A DNA stretch of 64,000 bases, taken from Halorarum halophilum. Lineage in GTDB: Archaea > Halobacteriota > Halobacteria > Halobacteriales > Haloferacaceae. The position numbers and the translations under genes are program-made. Under the pieces are notes generated by a model. The model saw nothing but the letters and a program-made list of their open reading frames with translations, searched no databases and was not told the origin of the DNA. The stretch spans positions 3,614,616 through 3,678,615 of the forward strand of contig NZ_CP058529.1 of NCBI RefSeq assembly GCF_013401515.1, read 5' to 3'. Below are positions 1 through 7,440 of this stretch, one piece after another; within the stretch, counting starts at the first letter, position 1; every line of letters starts with the position of its first letter.

Positions 1-287
1 TCGAGGTCGTCGACCGGCTCGACGGCGTCGACGCGCACGACGTCGGCGACTCCTGCTCCGGGATCTCGGGCACGTACGGCTGGAAGGCCGAGAACTACGA
101 CACATCTATGGAGATCGGTCGGGAGATGTTCGAGCACATGGAGGACGCGGACGCAGAGGTCGGCCTCACGGAGTGCCCGACCTGCGCGATGCAGATGGAA
201 CACGGAACGGGGTACGACGTCCGACACACGCTGGAAGTGATCGCCGCAGCGCTCGACGTCGACCGGGGCACGGCCGCGGGTAGCTGA
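1..287 (+). CDS. glpC: Anaerobic glycerol-3-phosphate dehydrogenase subunit C, C-terminal part
   Basis: This is the last 95 codons of a gene that starts before the window, and the frame begins at base 3. The translation holds CSGISGTYGWK and ECPTCAMQMEHGTGYD, the cysteine-rich CCG-type motif of GlpC and heterodisulfide-reductase-like iron-sulfur subunits. In haloarchaea GlpABC oxidises glycerol-3-phosphate to dihydroxyacetone phosphate at the membrane, and GlpC is the iron-sulfur anchor subunit that passes electrons to the quinone pool. The stop codon lies three bases before the next gene, so the two may be co-transcribed. Identification rests on the C-terminal domain only. A different CCG-domain protein is possible but less likely. 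Confidence 0.75.
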   Translation, partial: EVVDRLDGVDAHDVGDSCSGISGTYGWKAENYDTSMEIGREMFEHMEDADAEVGLTECPTCAMQMEHGTGYDVRHTLEVIAAALDVDRGTAAGS

Positions 288-290
288 GGG

Positions 291-1427
291 GTGCAGTCGA
301 TGGACCTGAGCGAACGCATCGCGCGACGACGCGATACCGTGGACGGGACCGACCTGATCGTCGATCCGCTCGCGTTCGATCCCACGTCACACGTCGCCGA
401 ACCGGTCGACCGCGGTCCCCTCCTCGAGCGACTCCTCGACGACCTCGCCCCCGTCTTCGCCGACGAACTCCCGCCCAGCGTCGCCGTCATCGGCCCGTTC
501 GGCGTCGGCAAGTCCGCCGTCGTCACCGCGCTGTTCGACACGCTCGACGCCACCGTCGGCCGCCAGCGGACCGCCATCGGCACCTCGACCCGCAGCCAGG
601 TCGGCGGCGAGACCCGCTTCGTCTACGTCGACGCTCGTGGCACCGACAGCGCGTTCAAGTTCTACCGCGCGCTCCTGAACTCGCTCACGGACGACCCCGT
701 CCCCGAGCGCGGCGTCGGCACCGACACCCTCCGCTCGCGACTCGCCGCCCGACTCGACGGCGACCGGCGCGCCGTCGTCGCCGTCGACCACGTCGACGAA
801 CCGGGCACGCTCTCGATCGACGACCTCGAGGACCACCTCGCCCCCGTCCGCGACGCGGTCGTTCCCTGGGTCGTCGCGCGGGATGCCCCCATGGACTGGG
901 CGGGCCGCACCACCGCCGTCGAACCCTACCGTTCGCACGCGCTGGTCGACGTCATCACCGACCGTGCCTCCCGCGGGCTCGCCGGGAACGCGCTGGACCA
1001 CGGTGCCGCCCGGTCCATCGCGGAGTGGGCCGACGGAAACGCCCACGACGCGCTCGCCGCGCTCTGCTGTGCCGCCACGAGGGCCGAGGCCGACGGAGCC
1101 GACGGCATCCGCGACGAGGACGTGGCGTTCGCGTTCGACGCCGTCCCCCGGGACGGCATCCACCTCGCCCGCGTGTTCGCCCTGCCGGAGAACCGGAAGC
1201 GGGTCCTCGAGGAGCTCATCGCGCTCGAGGACCCCGAGCCGACCATCGCGGACGCCGCCGCGGCCGTCGCCGCGAACTCGGACCTCGCCGAGGGTACGGT
1301 CACGCGGTTCCTGTACGAACTCGCCGAGGACGGCGTCCTCCGGCGCGTCAGCGACGACGGCCGGACGAGTCACCTCGAGGTGCCGTTCCCCGCCTGCGCC
1401 TTACGGCGACTCCGGGCGACTCGCTAG
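291..1427 (+). CDS. Divergent Orc1/Cdc6-like AAA+ ATPase
   Basis: The 378-residue protein has a Walker A motif GPFGVGKSA at residues 68-76 and a Walker B-like segment AVVAVDHVDE at 161-170. The sensor-2 position reads GNAHDALAAL, where Cdc6 proteins usually have an arginine (GDARxAL). The last 80 residues look like a winged helix (residues about 300-378). This is the Orc1/Cdc6 architecture used for origin recognition, but the motifs are degenerate and the protein may act in another DNA-related role. The given start is GTG at 291; an in-frame ATG at 300 is equally possible and leaves more room after glpC. No origin-type ORB repeats are visible nearby, so an active origin here is not supported. 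Confidence 0.7.
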   Translation: MQSMDLSERIARRRDTVDGTDLIVDPLAFDPTSHVAEPVDRGPLLERLLDDLAPVFADELPPSVAVIGPFGVGKSAVVTALFDTLDATVGRQRTAIGTSTRSQVGGETRFVYVDARGTDSAFKFYRALLNSLTDDPVPERGVGTDTLRSRLAARLDGDRRAVVAVDHVDEPGTLSIDDLEDHLAPVRDAVVPWVVARDAPMDWAGRTTAVEPYRSHALVDVITDRASRGLAGNALDHGAARSIAEWADGNAHDALAALCCAATRAEADGADGIRDEDVAFAFDAVPRDGIHLARVFALPENRKRVLEELIALEDPEPTIADAAAAVAANSDLAEGTVTRFLYELAEDGVLRRVSDDGRTSHLEVPFPACALRRLRATR

Positions 1428-1529
1428 TCGCGAACGACGAATCCGACCGAAGAATCGGTCGACGCAGTTTCCTACCGCGAGCGAAGGCGCGACCGAAGGG
1501 GGCGCCCTAGCGAGCGGGATTTTGGCACT

Positions 1530-1632
1530 GACGAGCGAAGCTCGTCTTGCGGCCAGAAACCGTCGGTTTCTGGCAGCATTACGGGAAATCGAAGATTTCC
1601 CGTCAGCAGTGTGATTCCGAAGGAATCCCACA
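1530..1632 (-). repeat. Chain of four short hairpins (element E) in the convergent gap
   Basis: Four hairpins follow each other: 1530-1546 (GACGAGC/GCTCGTC, loop GAA), 1553-1573 (CCAGAAACC/GGTTTCTGG, loop GTC), 1581-1603 (ACGGGAAATC/GATTTCCCGT, loop GAA) and 1610-1632 (a bulged ATTCC/GGAAT stem). Read on the minus strand, the linkers are ATGCTG- and TGCTG-like. The third stem and its linker recur in the repeat at 5.4 kb. The gap 1428-1712 lies between convergent genes and holds no credible ORF. A further imperfect GGGGGT/ACCCCC pairing spans about 1650-1700. Confidence 0.7.
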
Positions 1633-1712
1633 GCATGAACGGGTTTTCCGGGGGTTCGACGAGCGAGCACGCCGGAGGCGCGCGAGCGAGGAGGACCCCC
1701 GCTAAAAGAGGT

Positions 1713-2576
1713 TCAGTAGAACTCGCGAACGAGGTCCATCGCGCCCTCGGGGGCGCCATCGTCGATCTCGTGCATCGGCGAGTCGAGGCCGTGCTGGGAC
1801 TCGTAGGAGACGGAGTCCTCGTCCTGGTAGAGCACGCCCATGTACTCCTTCTCCGCGTCGAGGACGCGGTCCTTCGCGGCCTCGCGGTCGTGCGGGTCGT
1901 AGTCCTCGTCCGCGAGGTCGACCAGCGAGTCGCGGAAGTAGTCGTACGTGTCGACGTCGTTGAACGTCACGCACGGCGAGAACACGTTCACGAAGCCGAA
2001 CCCGTCGTGCTCGATCGCCTTCTGGACGATCTCCTGGTGGCGTAGCGCGTCGCTGGAGAACGACTGGGCGATGAACGTCGCCCCGGACGCGAGCGCGAGC
2101 GCGAGGGGGTTGACCGGGGGCTGTTTCGGCCCTTCGGGCGTCGTCGCCGTCTCGAAGTCCTCGCGCGAGGTCGGGGACGCCTGGCCCTTCGTCAGCCCGT
2201 AGATTCGGTTGTCCATCACGACGTAGGACATGTCGACGTTCCGGCGGACGGCGTGGACGAAGTGGCCCGCGCCGATGGAGTAGCCGTCGCCGTCGCCGCC
2301 GGCGACCATCACTTCCAGTTCCGGGTTCGCCATCTTGACGCCGGCGCCGACCGGGAGCGCACGGCCGTGGACGCCGTGGATGGCGTAGCTGTGCATGTAC
2401 GTGCCGATCTTGCCGGAACAGCCGATGCCGGCGACGACGAAGGTGTTGTCGGGGTCGTTCCCCGTCTCCGCGAGCGCCTTCATCATGCCGTTCATCGTGC
2501 CGAAGTCCCCACATCCGGGGCACCACGTCGGCTGCTTGTCGGACTTGAAGTCCGTGAATCTGACCTGGGAACTCAT
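1713..2576 (-). CDS. korB: 2-oxoacid:ferredoxin oxidoreductase, beta subunit
   Basis: This 287-residue protein is the thiamine-diphosphate subunit of a haloarchaeal 2-oxoacid:ferredoxin oxidoreductase, which decarboxylates a 2-oxoacid (probably 2-oxoglutarate) to the acyl-CoA and reduces ferredoxin. The sequence shows WCPGCGDFG with C19 and C22, GIGCSGK with C53 (iron-sulfur ligands), and the TPP motif AGGDGDGYSIG followed by VVMDNRIYGLTKGQ. The ATG at 2576 overlaps the end of korA by four bases, so the two genes are translationally coupled and make one enzyme. Kor and Por paralogues cannot be told apart with certainty by eye. The KGQASPTS segment and the fused gamma-alpha partner fit the haloarchaeal Kor pair. 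Confidence 0.93.
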   Translation of the reverse strand: MSSQVRFTDFKSDKQPTWCPGCGDFGTMNGMMKALAETGNDPDNTFVVAGIGCSGKIGTYMHSYAIHGVHGRALPVGAGVKMANPELEVMVAGGDGDGYSIGAGHFVHAVRRNVDMSYVVMDNRIYGLTKGQASPTSREDFETATTPEGPKQPPVNPLALALASGATFIAQSFSSDALRHQEIVQKAIEHDGFGFVNVFSPCVTFNDVDTYDYFRDSLVDLADEDYDPHDREAAKDRVLDAEKEYMGVLYQDEDSVSYESQHGLDSPMHEIDDGAPEGAMDLVREFY

Positions 2577-4321
2577 GCGCTGAGGGTCTCCTTGATGTCC
2601 GTCGCCAGTTCGTCCGCCTTGAAGCGGACGCCGTTGTACTTGTTGATTCGTTTCACGCGGGTAAGCGTGTCGTGTTCGAGCACGTCCGCGAACTGCCCGG
2701 TCGCGTTGCACTCGACCACGACGACCTCCTCCGCGGCCTCGAACTCCTCGGAGAGGTCGGGTCGCGGGAAGATGTACGGAACGGAGAGCACCCGCACGTC
2801 GACGCCGTCCTCCTCGAGGAACGCGAGCGCCTCGACGAGGGCGCCCTCGTTCGAACCCCAGGAGACGACGAGGTTCTCCGCGTCGGAGTTCCCGAACTCT
2901 CGGGGGCTCCAGTCCTCGCGCTCCCGGGCGGTCTCGACCTTCCGGTCGCGCTTGTCGACCTGCTTCACCCGCATCTCGGTGTCCTCGGTCCGTCGCCCGA
3001 GCTCGTCGTGCTCGAGGCCGGTGGACATGTGCGCGCCGCCGGCCGTCCCCGGGAACGCGCGCGGGCTGACGCCGTCGTCGGTGAGTTCGTGCGGCTTGAA
3101 CTGCTCCTGTTCGGTCTGGTGGTCGCCGATGGACTCCTCGTCCACGACGTTGCCGCGCTCTATCTCGACCGCGTCCATGTCGAACGCGTCCGGCTCGAAC
3201 GTCTGTTCGGTGACCGCGAGCGCGAGGTCCGAGGTGAGGTACACCGGCGTCTGGTACTGCTCCGCGAGGTTGAACGCCTCGACGGTCTTCCAGAAGCACT
3301 CCGCGACGGTCGTCGGGGCGAGGATGAACCGTGGGACCTCGCCGTGTCCGCCGTGCAACAGGGTGTTGAGGTCGCCCTGTTCCTGCTTGGTCGGCATCCC
3401 GGTCGACGGACCGGAGCGCATCACGTCGCAGATGACCAGCGGCGTCTCGGACGTCGCGACGAGGCCGAACGTCTCGGTCATCAGGTCGATACCGGGTCCG
3501 GAGGTCGCGGTCATCGAGCGGGCGCCGGAGCGTGCGGCGCCGAGCGCGAGGTTGATGGCCGCGAGTTCGTCCTCGGCCTGCACCACGTGGCCGCCGAACC
3601 GCTCGATGCGGCCGGTGAGGTACGTCATCACGTCCGTCGCGGGCGTGATCGGGTAGCCGGCGTAGAACTTGCACCCGGCCGCGATGGCGCCCATCCCGAT
3701 CGCCTCGTCGCCGTTCAGGAGGACGTAGTCGTTGTCGGTCGTGTCGAGGTCGTAGTCGAGGTCCTCCTCGTCGTACTCCTCCTCGACGTACTCGAGGCCC
3801 TTCCGGGCCGCCTTCTTGTTGTTGTCGACGATCGCCTGGCCCTTGTCGCCGAAGCGCTTCTTCAGCGAGGAGTCGAGGTTCTCGATCGGGAAGTTCGTGA
3901 CCGCGCACGCCGCGCCCAGCGCGACGACGTTACGCATGATGGCCCCGCCGGCCTCCTCTGCGAGCCCCTTCAGTGGGACGTTTAGACCCACCATCCCCTC
4001 GGGGATCTCCACGTCCTGCATCGTGGTGCGCTCGCCGTCGTAGATGATGACGGAGCCCTCGTGGAGCTCGTCGAGGTTCTCCTCGATGGTCCGGGGCGTG
4101 AGCGCGATGAGCACGTCGAGCCGATCCACCACAGACTGGATGTCCTCGACGGACGTGCGCACCTTGTAGGCGGTGTACCCGCCGCGGATACGGGACGCGA
4201 AGTCCTTCGATGTGAACACGTGTCGACCCGCTCGGGAGAGCGCCTGCGCGAAGATCTTCCCGGTGGAGTCGATCCCATCGCCGGCCTCGCCGCCGATGGC
4301 CCAGTTGAAGTCCGCTGGCAT
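2573..4321 (-). CDS. korA: 2-oxoacid:ferredoxin oxidoreductase, fused gamma-alpha subunit
   Basis: The 582-residue protein joins a gamma domain (residues about 1-190, with GGEAGDGIDSTGKI and SRIRGGYTAYKVR) to an alpha domain (from about 200, with YAGYPITP near residue 220 and a TSGPGIDLMTE segment). It pairs with KorB to form the enzyme that feeds oxidative 2-oxoacid breakdown into ferredoxin in place of an NAD-linked dehydrogenase complex. Gene order is korA then korB with a four-base overlap. The start ATG at 4321 is preceded on the minus strand by GGCTTTTCC about 25-30 bases upstream, a TATA-like box for a short leader. Confidence 0.93.
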   Translation of the reverse strand: MPADFNWAIGGEAGDGIDSTGKIFAQALSRAGRHVFTSKDFASRIRGGYTAYKVRTSVEDIQSVVDRLDVLIALTPRTIEENLDELHEGSVIIYDGERTTMQDVEIPEGMVGLNVPLKGLAEEAGGAIMRNVVALGAACAVTNFPIENLDSSLKKRFGDKGQAIVDNNKKAARKGLEYVEEEYDEEDLDYDLDTTDNDYVLLNGDEAIGMGAIAAGCKFYAGYPITPATDVMTYLTGRIERFGGHVVQAEDELAAINLALGAARSGARSMTATSGPGIDLMTETFGLVATSETPLVICDVMRSGPSTGMPTKQEQGDLNTLLHGGHGEVPRFILAPTTVAECFWKTVEAFNLAEQYQTPVYLTSDLALAVTEQTFEPDAFDMDAVEIERGNVVDEESIGDHQTEQEQFKPHELTDDGVSPRAFPGTAGGAHMSTGLEHDELGRRTEDTEMRVKQVDKRDRKVETAREREDWSPREFGNSDAENLVVSWGSNEGALVEALAFLEEDGVDVRVLSVPYIFPRPDLSEEFEAAEEVVVVECNATGQFADVLEHDTLTRVKRINKYNGVRFKADELATDIKETLSA

Positions 4322-4663
4322 ACTAGTCGGTGCTACCCGCGGTCGGAGGAAAAGCCTTCTGAAAGGGGGAGACCCGGAGAACGCTCGAATATGCGGACGA
4401 TTGACCCGATCGTCCAGGGCTCACCGAACAAACCCGTCCTCGTCGGCAGGGAACTCGACGTTCGTCCGTATCTGGGGCGAACAGGTCGCGCCGTCCCGCC
4501 GTCAGAACGACACCGACCCACCCCGCCGCGGACGGCCGACTCCGTGAGCCGGGCGACGACACCAGCCCCTGTTCGTTACCCGCCGAGTGCCTCCGGTTAG
4601 GCAGGTCCGTACCCTCGCGGAACGAACGACAGTTTTCCCTTCCCCCGCCCCGAATGAAGCCCC
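4322..4663. other. Divergent intergenic gap, promoters only
   Basis: The gap separates korA (minus) from a flavin reductase gene (plus). A short open frame at 4391-4600 has no recognisable domain or clear start signal. CAGTTTTCC at about 4629-4637 is a plausible TATA-like box for the plus-strand gene. Nothing else is seen. Confidence 0.4.
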
Positions 4664-5293
4664 ATGGACGAGACCATCACCGTCCGATCGGTCGCCGACG
4701 TCGGTCCGGACACCGTCGCGGTCGTCTTCGACTCGCCCGCCGACTTCGACGGGCAGCCGGGTCAGTTCGTCAGGCTCACGGCCGAGGTCGACGGCGAGGA
4801 CGAATCGCGCTTCTACACGATCTCCTCGCCGGACACCGAGGGGAGCTTCGAGACCACCGTCGGCCTCGACGGAGGCGAGTTCTCCGAGCGCCTCGCTTCG
4901 CTCGAAGCGGGCGACGACGTGGAGATGACCGGCCCGTTCGGCGAGGAGTACTACGAAGGTGAGGCGCGCGCCGTCGTCCTCGCCGGCGGCCCCGGCATCG
5001 GCCCCGCGGTGGCGATCGCGGAGGCGGCGCTCGACGCGGGCAACGAGGCGGCGATCGTCTACCGCGACGACGAACCGGCCCACGAGGAACGACTCGACGC
5101 GCTCCGGGAACGCGGCGCGAGCGTCGTCGTCACGGAGGGGGGTATCGAGGACGCGGTCGCCGACGCGATCACCGGCGACGAGGGTGAACGCTCGTTCGTC
5201 TATGGCTTCGACGACTTCATCCAGGACGCCTCGGAGGCGCTGGTGGCCGCGGGGGGCGACGTCGAGGGCGCGAAGATCGAGAGTTTCGGCTAG
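4664..5293 (+). CDS. FAD-binding ferredoxin-reductase-like oxidoreductase
   Basis: The 209-residue protein has the ferredoxin-NADP reductase layout: an N-terminal FAD-binding barrel with RFYTISSPDTEG (the RxYS-type flavin motif, residues about 48-59), the phosphate-binding segment GPFGEEYYEG, and then a nucleotide domain that opens with VVLAGGPGIGPA. It probably moves electrons between NAD(P)H and a ferredoxin or similar carrier. The C-terminal half is short and lacks the usual CGxxxM segment, reading VYGFDDFI there, so the partner is uncertain. The gene stands alone, followed by a repeat element. A link to the neighbouring KorAB ferredoxin system is only suggested by position. Confidence 0.8.
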   Translation: MDETITVRSVADVGPDTVAVVFDSPADFDGQPGQFVRLTAEVDGEDESRFYTISSPDTEGSFETTVGLDGGEFSERLASLEAGDDVEMTGPFGEEYYEGEARAVVLAGGPGIGPAVAIAEAALDAGNEAAIVYRDDEPAHEERLDALRERGASVVVTEGGIEDAVADAITGDEGERSFVYGFDDFIQDASEALVAAGGDVEGAKIESFG

Positions 5294-5357
5294 GATCGGT
5301 GGAGGCTGGTGTTAGTATGGGCGTCTCGGGTTTCGGTGGGTTGTTCGAGACGACCTC

Positions 5358-5597
5358 GAAAGCCCCCGGTTTCTCGACTCGGTGCGGCCGCTGTCGTTCG
5401 AGAGAGCTTCGCTCTCTCGTGATGCTGTCGGATTCTGTCGAATCCGACCGCTAACGGGAAATATTTGATTTCCCGCAATGACGAAAGGCGCTTTGCGCCT
5501 TTCGAACCACGCTCCTCGGCCGCTCGCTCCGCTCACGGCCTGCGGTGCTCGTCGGTCCGCGCCTTCGTCGAGAAGCCGGCCCCTTTCAGTCCCACCC
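5358..5597 (+). repeat. Full-length structured repeat (element A)
   Basis: GAAAG (5358-5362) pairs with CTTTC (5583-5587). Inside a symmetric CCC/CCC loop, a 13-bp stem forms between 5366-5378 and 5567-5579 with one G-T pair. An inner box at 5379-5400 ends in GTTCG, which can pair with CGAACCAC at 5503-5510 (one mismatch). Between them stand four hairpins: 5399-5419, 5427-5448, 5455-5475 and 5482-5504. A 3' box reads CCCCTTTCAGTCCCACCC. The copy at 63.6 kb shares the clamp, boxes and order but has a different stem sequence. The rest of the gap, 5598-5832, holds no credible gene; a small hairpin GACGG/CCGTC lies near 5602-5615. Confidence 0.75.
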
Positions 5598-5832
5598 GTG
5601 GGACGGTCAGCCGTCATCGCGGTGGTCCCCGGGCCTCCCCGGCGGGCGTGGCTCGCTCCCGTCAGTCGCTCGCGGTGCGCCCGCCGCATCCCTCCGACCG
5701 TCGGCAGGCCAACCAGCAGAGCGGGAATGGCAGGGGCCGCGGGGGCTCCCACAGTCGTCACTAGGAGACGCTTCACGCAACAGCCAGCTTCCCGCCCGAC
5801 TCCGCTTCGAAAAGCTGCCGAACCGACGAACC

Positions 5833-7179
5833 CTACACCAGCGACGCGCCGTCGAAATCCGTCCTGCTGTACTCCATCCCCATCAGGTCGAGGACGGTCG
5901 GCGCGATGTCGAGCAGGTCGGCGTCCGTGATGGTCGCCTCGGGGTCGTCCACGAACAGCGTCGCGTTCTCGAAGCTGTGCATGCCGTTTCGGGGGCCCTG
6001 CGAGAACACGCCGTCGTCGTGCGGCTTGAACTTCGACTTCAGGTCGAAGCCGTGGTTCGGGATGACGACGAGGTCCGGCGCGATGTCGTCGTGCTCGCCG
6101 CGGAACGCCTCCTCCTTCTCGACGACGCGGGCGGCGACCTTCTTCCCGTCCGGCCCCTCGAGCGCCTCGAGGTCGGCCTTCAGTTCGTCACGGACCGCCT
6201 CGTACTCCGACTCGGGCACGGACCCGCGGGGCTCGCGCCCCTCGAGGTTGATGTAGAACCGGCCGGGGATGAGCGAGTACGCCCGCGCGTCCTCGGCGAT
6301 GTCGTCGAGGCTGTCGTGGTCGTCGTCCTCGAACTCGAGCCAGCCCTCGTCCTGGAGCCATCGGTTCAGTTCGACCTCGTAGTTCTGGACGGTGAAGCCG
6401 TGGTCGGAGGCGACGACGAGCGTCACGTCGTCCGCGAGCGCCGCGCGGATGCGACCGATGTAGTCGTCGATCTTCCTGTAGAACTCCATGAACGCGTCGT
6501 AGTTCTTCCCCTCCTCGGCGTAGTCCTTGAACAGGAAGTGGTTCACCCGGTCGGTCGTCATGAACACGCCGAAGAACAGGTCCCAGTCGTCCTCCTCGAT
6601 GTAGTGGGAGAACGCCTCGAACCGCGCGTCGACGGTCTCGTGGGCGTTCTCGATGAACTCGGACTTGTCCTCCTTGTGTCCGAGCTTGGGGTTCGTGTCG
6701 ATGCGGTAGTTGGTCCCTTCGAGGTACTCGCGGAGTTCGTCGGGGTAGGCCGCCTTGTCGACGCCCGGCGAGAGGAACCCCGAGACCATCCGCTGGACGT
6801 TGCGCTGGGGCGGGAACGTCACGGGGACGTTCATCACCGTGGCGTCGAGTCCCTCCTCGGCGACCCGGTCCCAGACGCGGGTCGCCTGCACGTCCCTGCC
6901 CATCGGCACGTACGTGTCGTACGAGCCCACCTCGCGGTCCTGGAAGCCGTACACTCCCGTCTCACCCGGGTTCACGCCCGTCGTCAGCGCGGGCCAGCAG
7001 GCGGAGGACTCGGGCGGCACGATCGAGTCGATGGCGCCGCCGGCGCCCTCCCTCGCCAGCGCTGCGAAGTTGGGGAACTCCTCCGGGTGGTCATCGAGCA
7101 GCGAGTACGGCACGCCGTCGATGCCGATAAACGCGACGCGCGGGTTGTCGGCCCCGCGCAGCCGGTCGAACAGTCCCAT
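5833..7179 (-). CDS. Alkaline-phosphatase-superfamily phosphodiesterase / nucleotide pyrophosphatase-like enzyme
   Basis: The 448-residue protein belongs to the metal-dependent alkaline phosphatase superfamily (type I phosphodiesterase branch). The N-terminus has the first metal-binding segment, VAFIGIDGVPYSLL, and PPESSACWPALTTGVNPGE supplies the Ser/Thr nucleophile region. VASDHGF near the middle and VIPNHGF further on provide later metal ligands. No signal peptide is seen, so it is probably cytoplasmic. It may hydrolyse a nucleotide or phosphodiester. The exact substrate cannot be read from sequence, and haloarchaea have several paralogues. The gene is monocistronic. Confidence 0.85.
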   Translation of the reverse strand: MGLFDRLRGADNPRVAFIGIDGVPYSLLDDHPEEFPNFAALAREGAGGAIDSIVPPESSACWPALTTGVNPGETGVYGFQDREVGSYDTYVPMGRDVQATRVWDRVAEEGLDATVMNVPVTFPPQRNVQRMVSGFLSPGVDKAAYPDELREYLEGTNYRIDTNPKLGHKEDKSEFIENAHETVDARFEAFSHYIEEDDWDLFFGVFMTTDRVNHFLFKDYAEEGKNYDAFMEFYRKIDDYIGRIRAALADDVTLVVASDHGFTVQNYEVELNRWLQDEGWLEFEDDDHDSLDDIAEDARAYSLIPGRFYINLEGREPRGSVPESEYEAVRDELKADLEALEGPDGKKVAARVVEKEEAFRGEHDDIAPDLVVIPNHGFDLKSKFKPHDDGVFSQGPRNGMHSFENATLFVDDPEATITDADLLDIAPTVLDLMGMEYSRTDFDGASLV

Positions 7180-7200
7180 ACACCTCGCGTCTCCCCGGAC

Positions 7201-7208
7201 GAATAAAG
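7201..7208 (-). promoter_or_regulatory. TATA-like box of the phosphodiesterase gene
   Basis: On the minus strand the bases read CTTTATTC, 22-29 bases before the ATG at 7179. This is the spacing expected for a nearly leaderless haloarchaeal transcript. The rest of the gap up to 7440 holds no recognisable gene. Confidence 0.5.
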
Positions 7209-7440
7209 TCCTTCAGGTTCGATGCGGTTTTAGGCGGCTTCTATGACCATTGCAAACCCGGTCAGCGACTCGGTACCGGCGTCCCGTTCCCGCCGGCAAC
7301 GTCGTTACCGAACGTGATCGGGAGCAGTTGAGCGTTACATCGTCCGATTCTGCCGTTTCGGCTCCCGATCACCCGGTACTCCACAGCCAGGCTCCGGGAG
7401 GACCCGAATCGTTTACACGACCGCGTCCGAGCTTTCGGCC

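Noticed and set aside
1530..1632. CRISPR-like array
   Set aside because: Units are palindromes with different sequences and linkers of a few bases. There is no constant repeat with spacers.
1428..1712. Replication origin next to the Cdc6-like gene
   Set aside because: The gap holds short unlike hairpins. No repeated ORB-type sequences with G strings or an AT-rich unwinding region are present.
4391..4600. Possible 69-residue plus-strand gene between korA and the flavin reductase
   Set aside because: No domain, no membrane pattern and proline/arginine-rich composition typical of random G+C-rich frames.
5312..5776. Long minus-strand open frame across element A
   Set aside because: It reads through the hairpins and both repeat arms, and similar frames arise over element D. 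The structure explains the sequence better than coding does.
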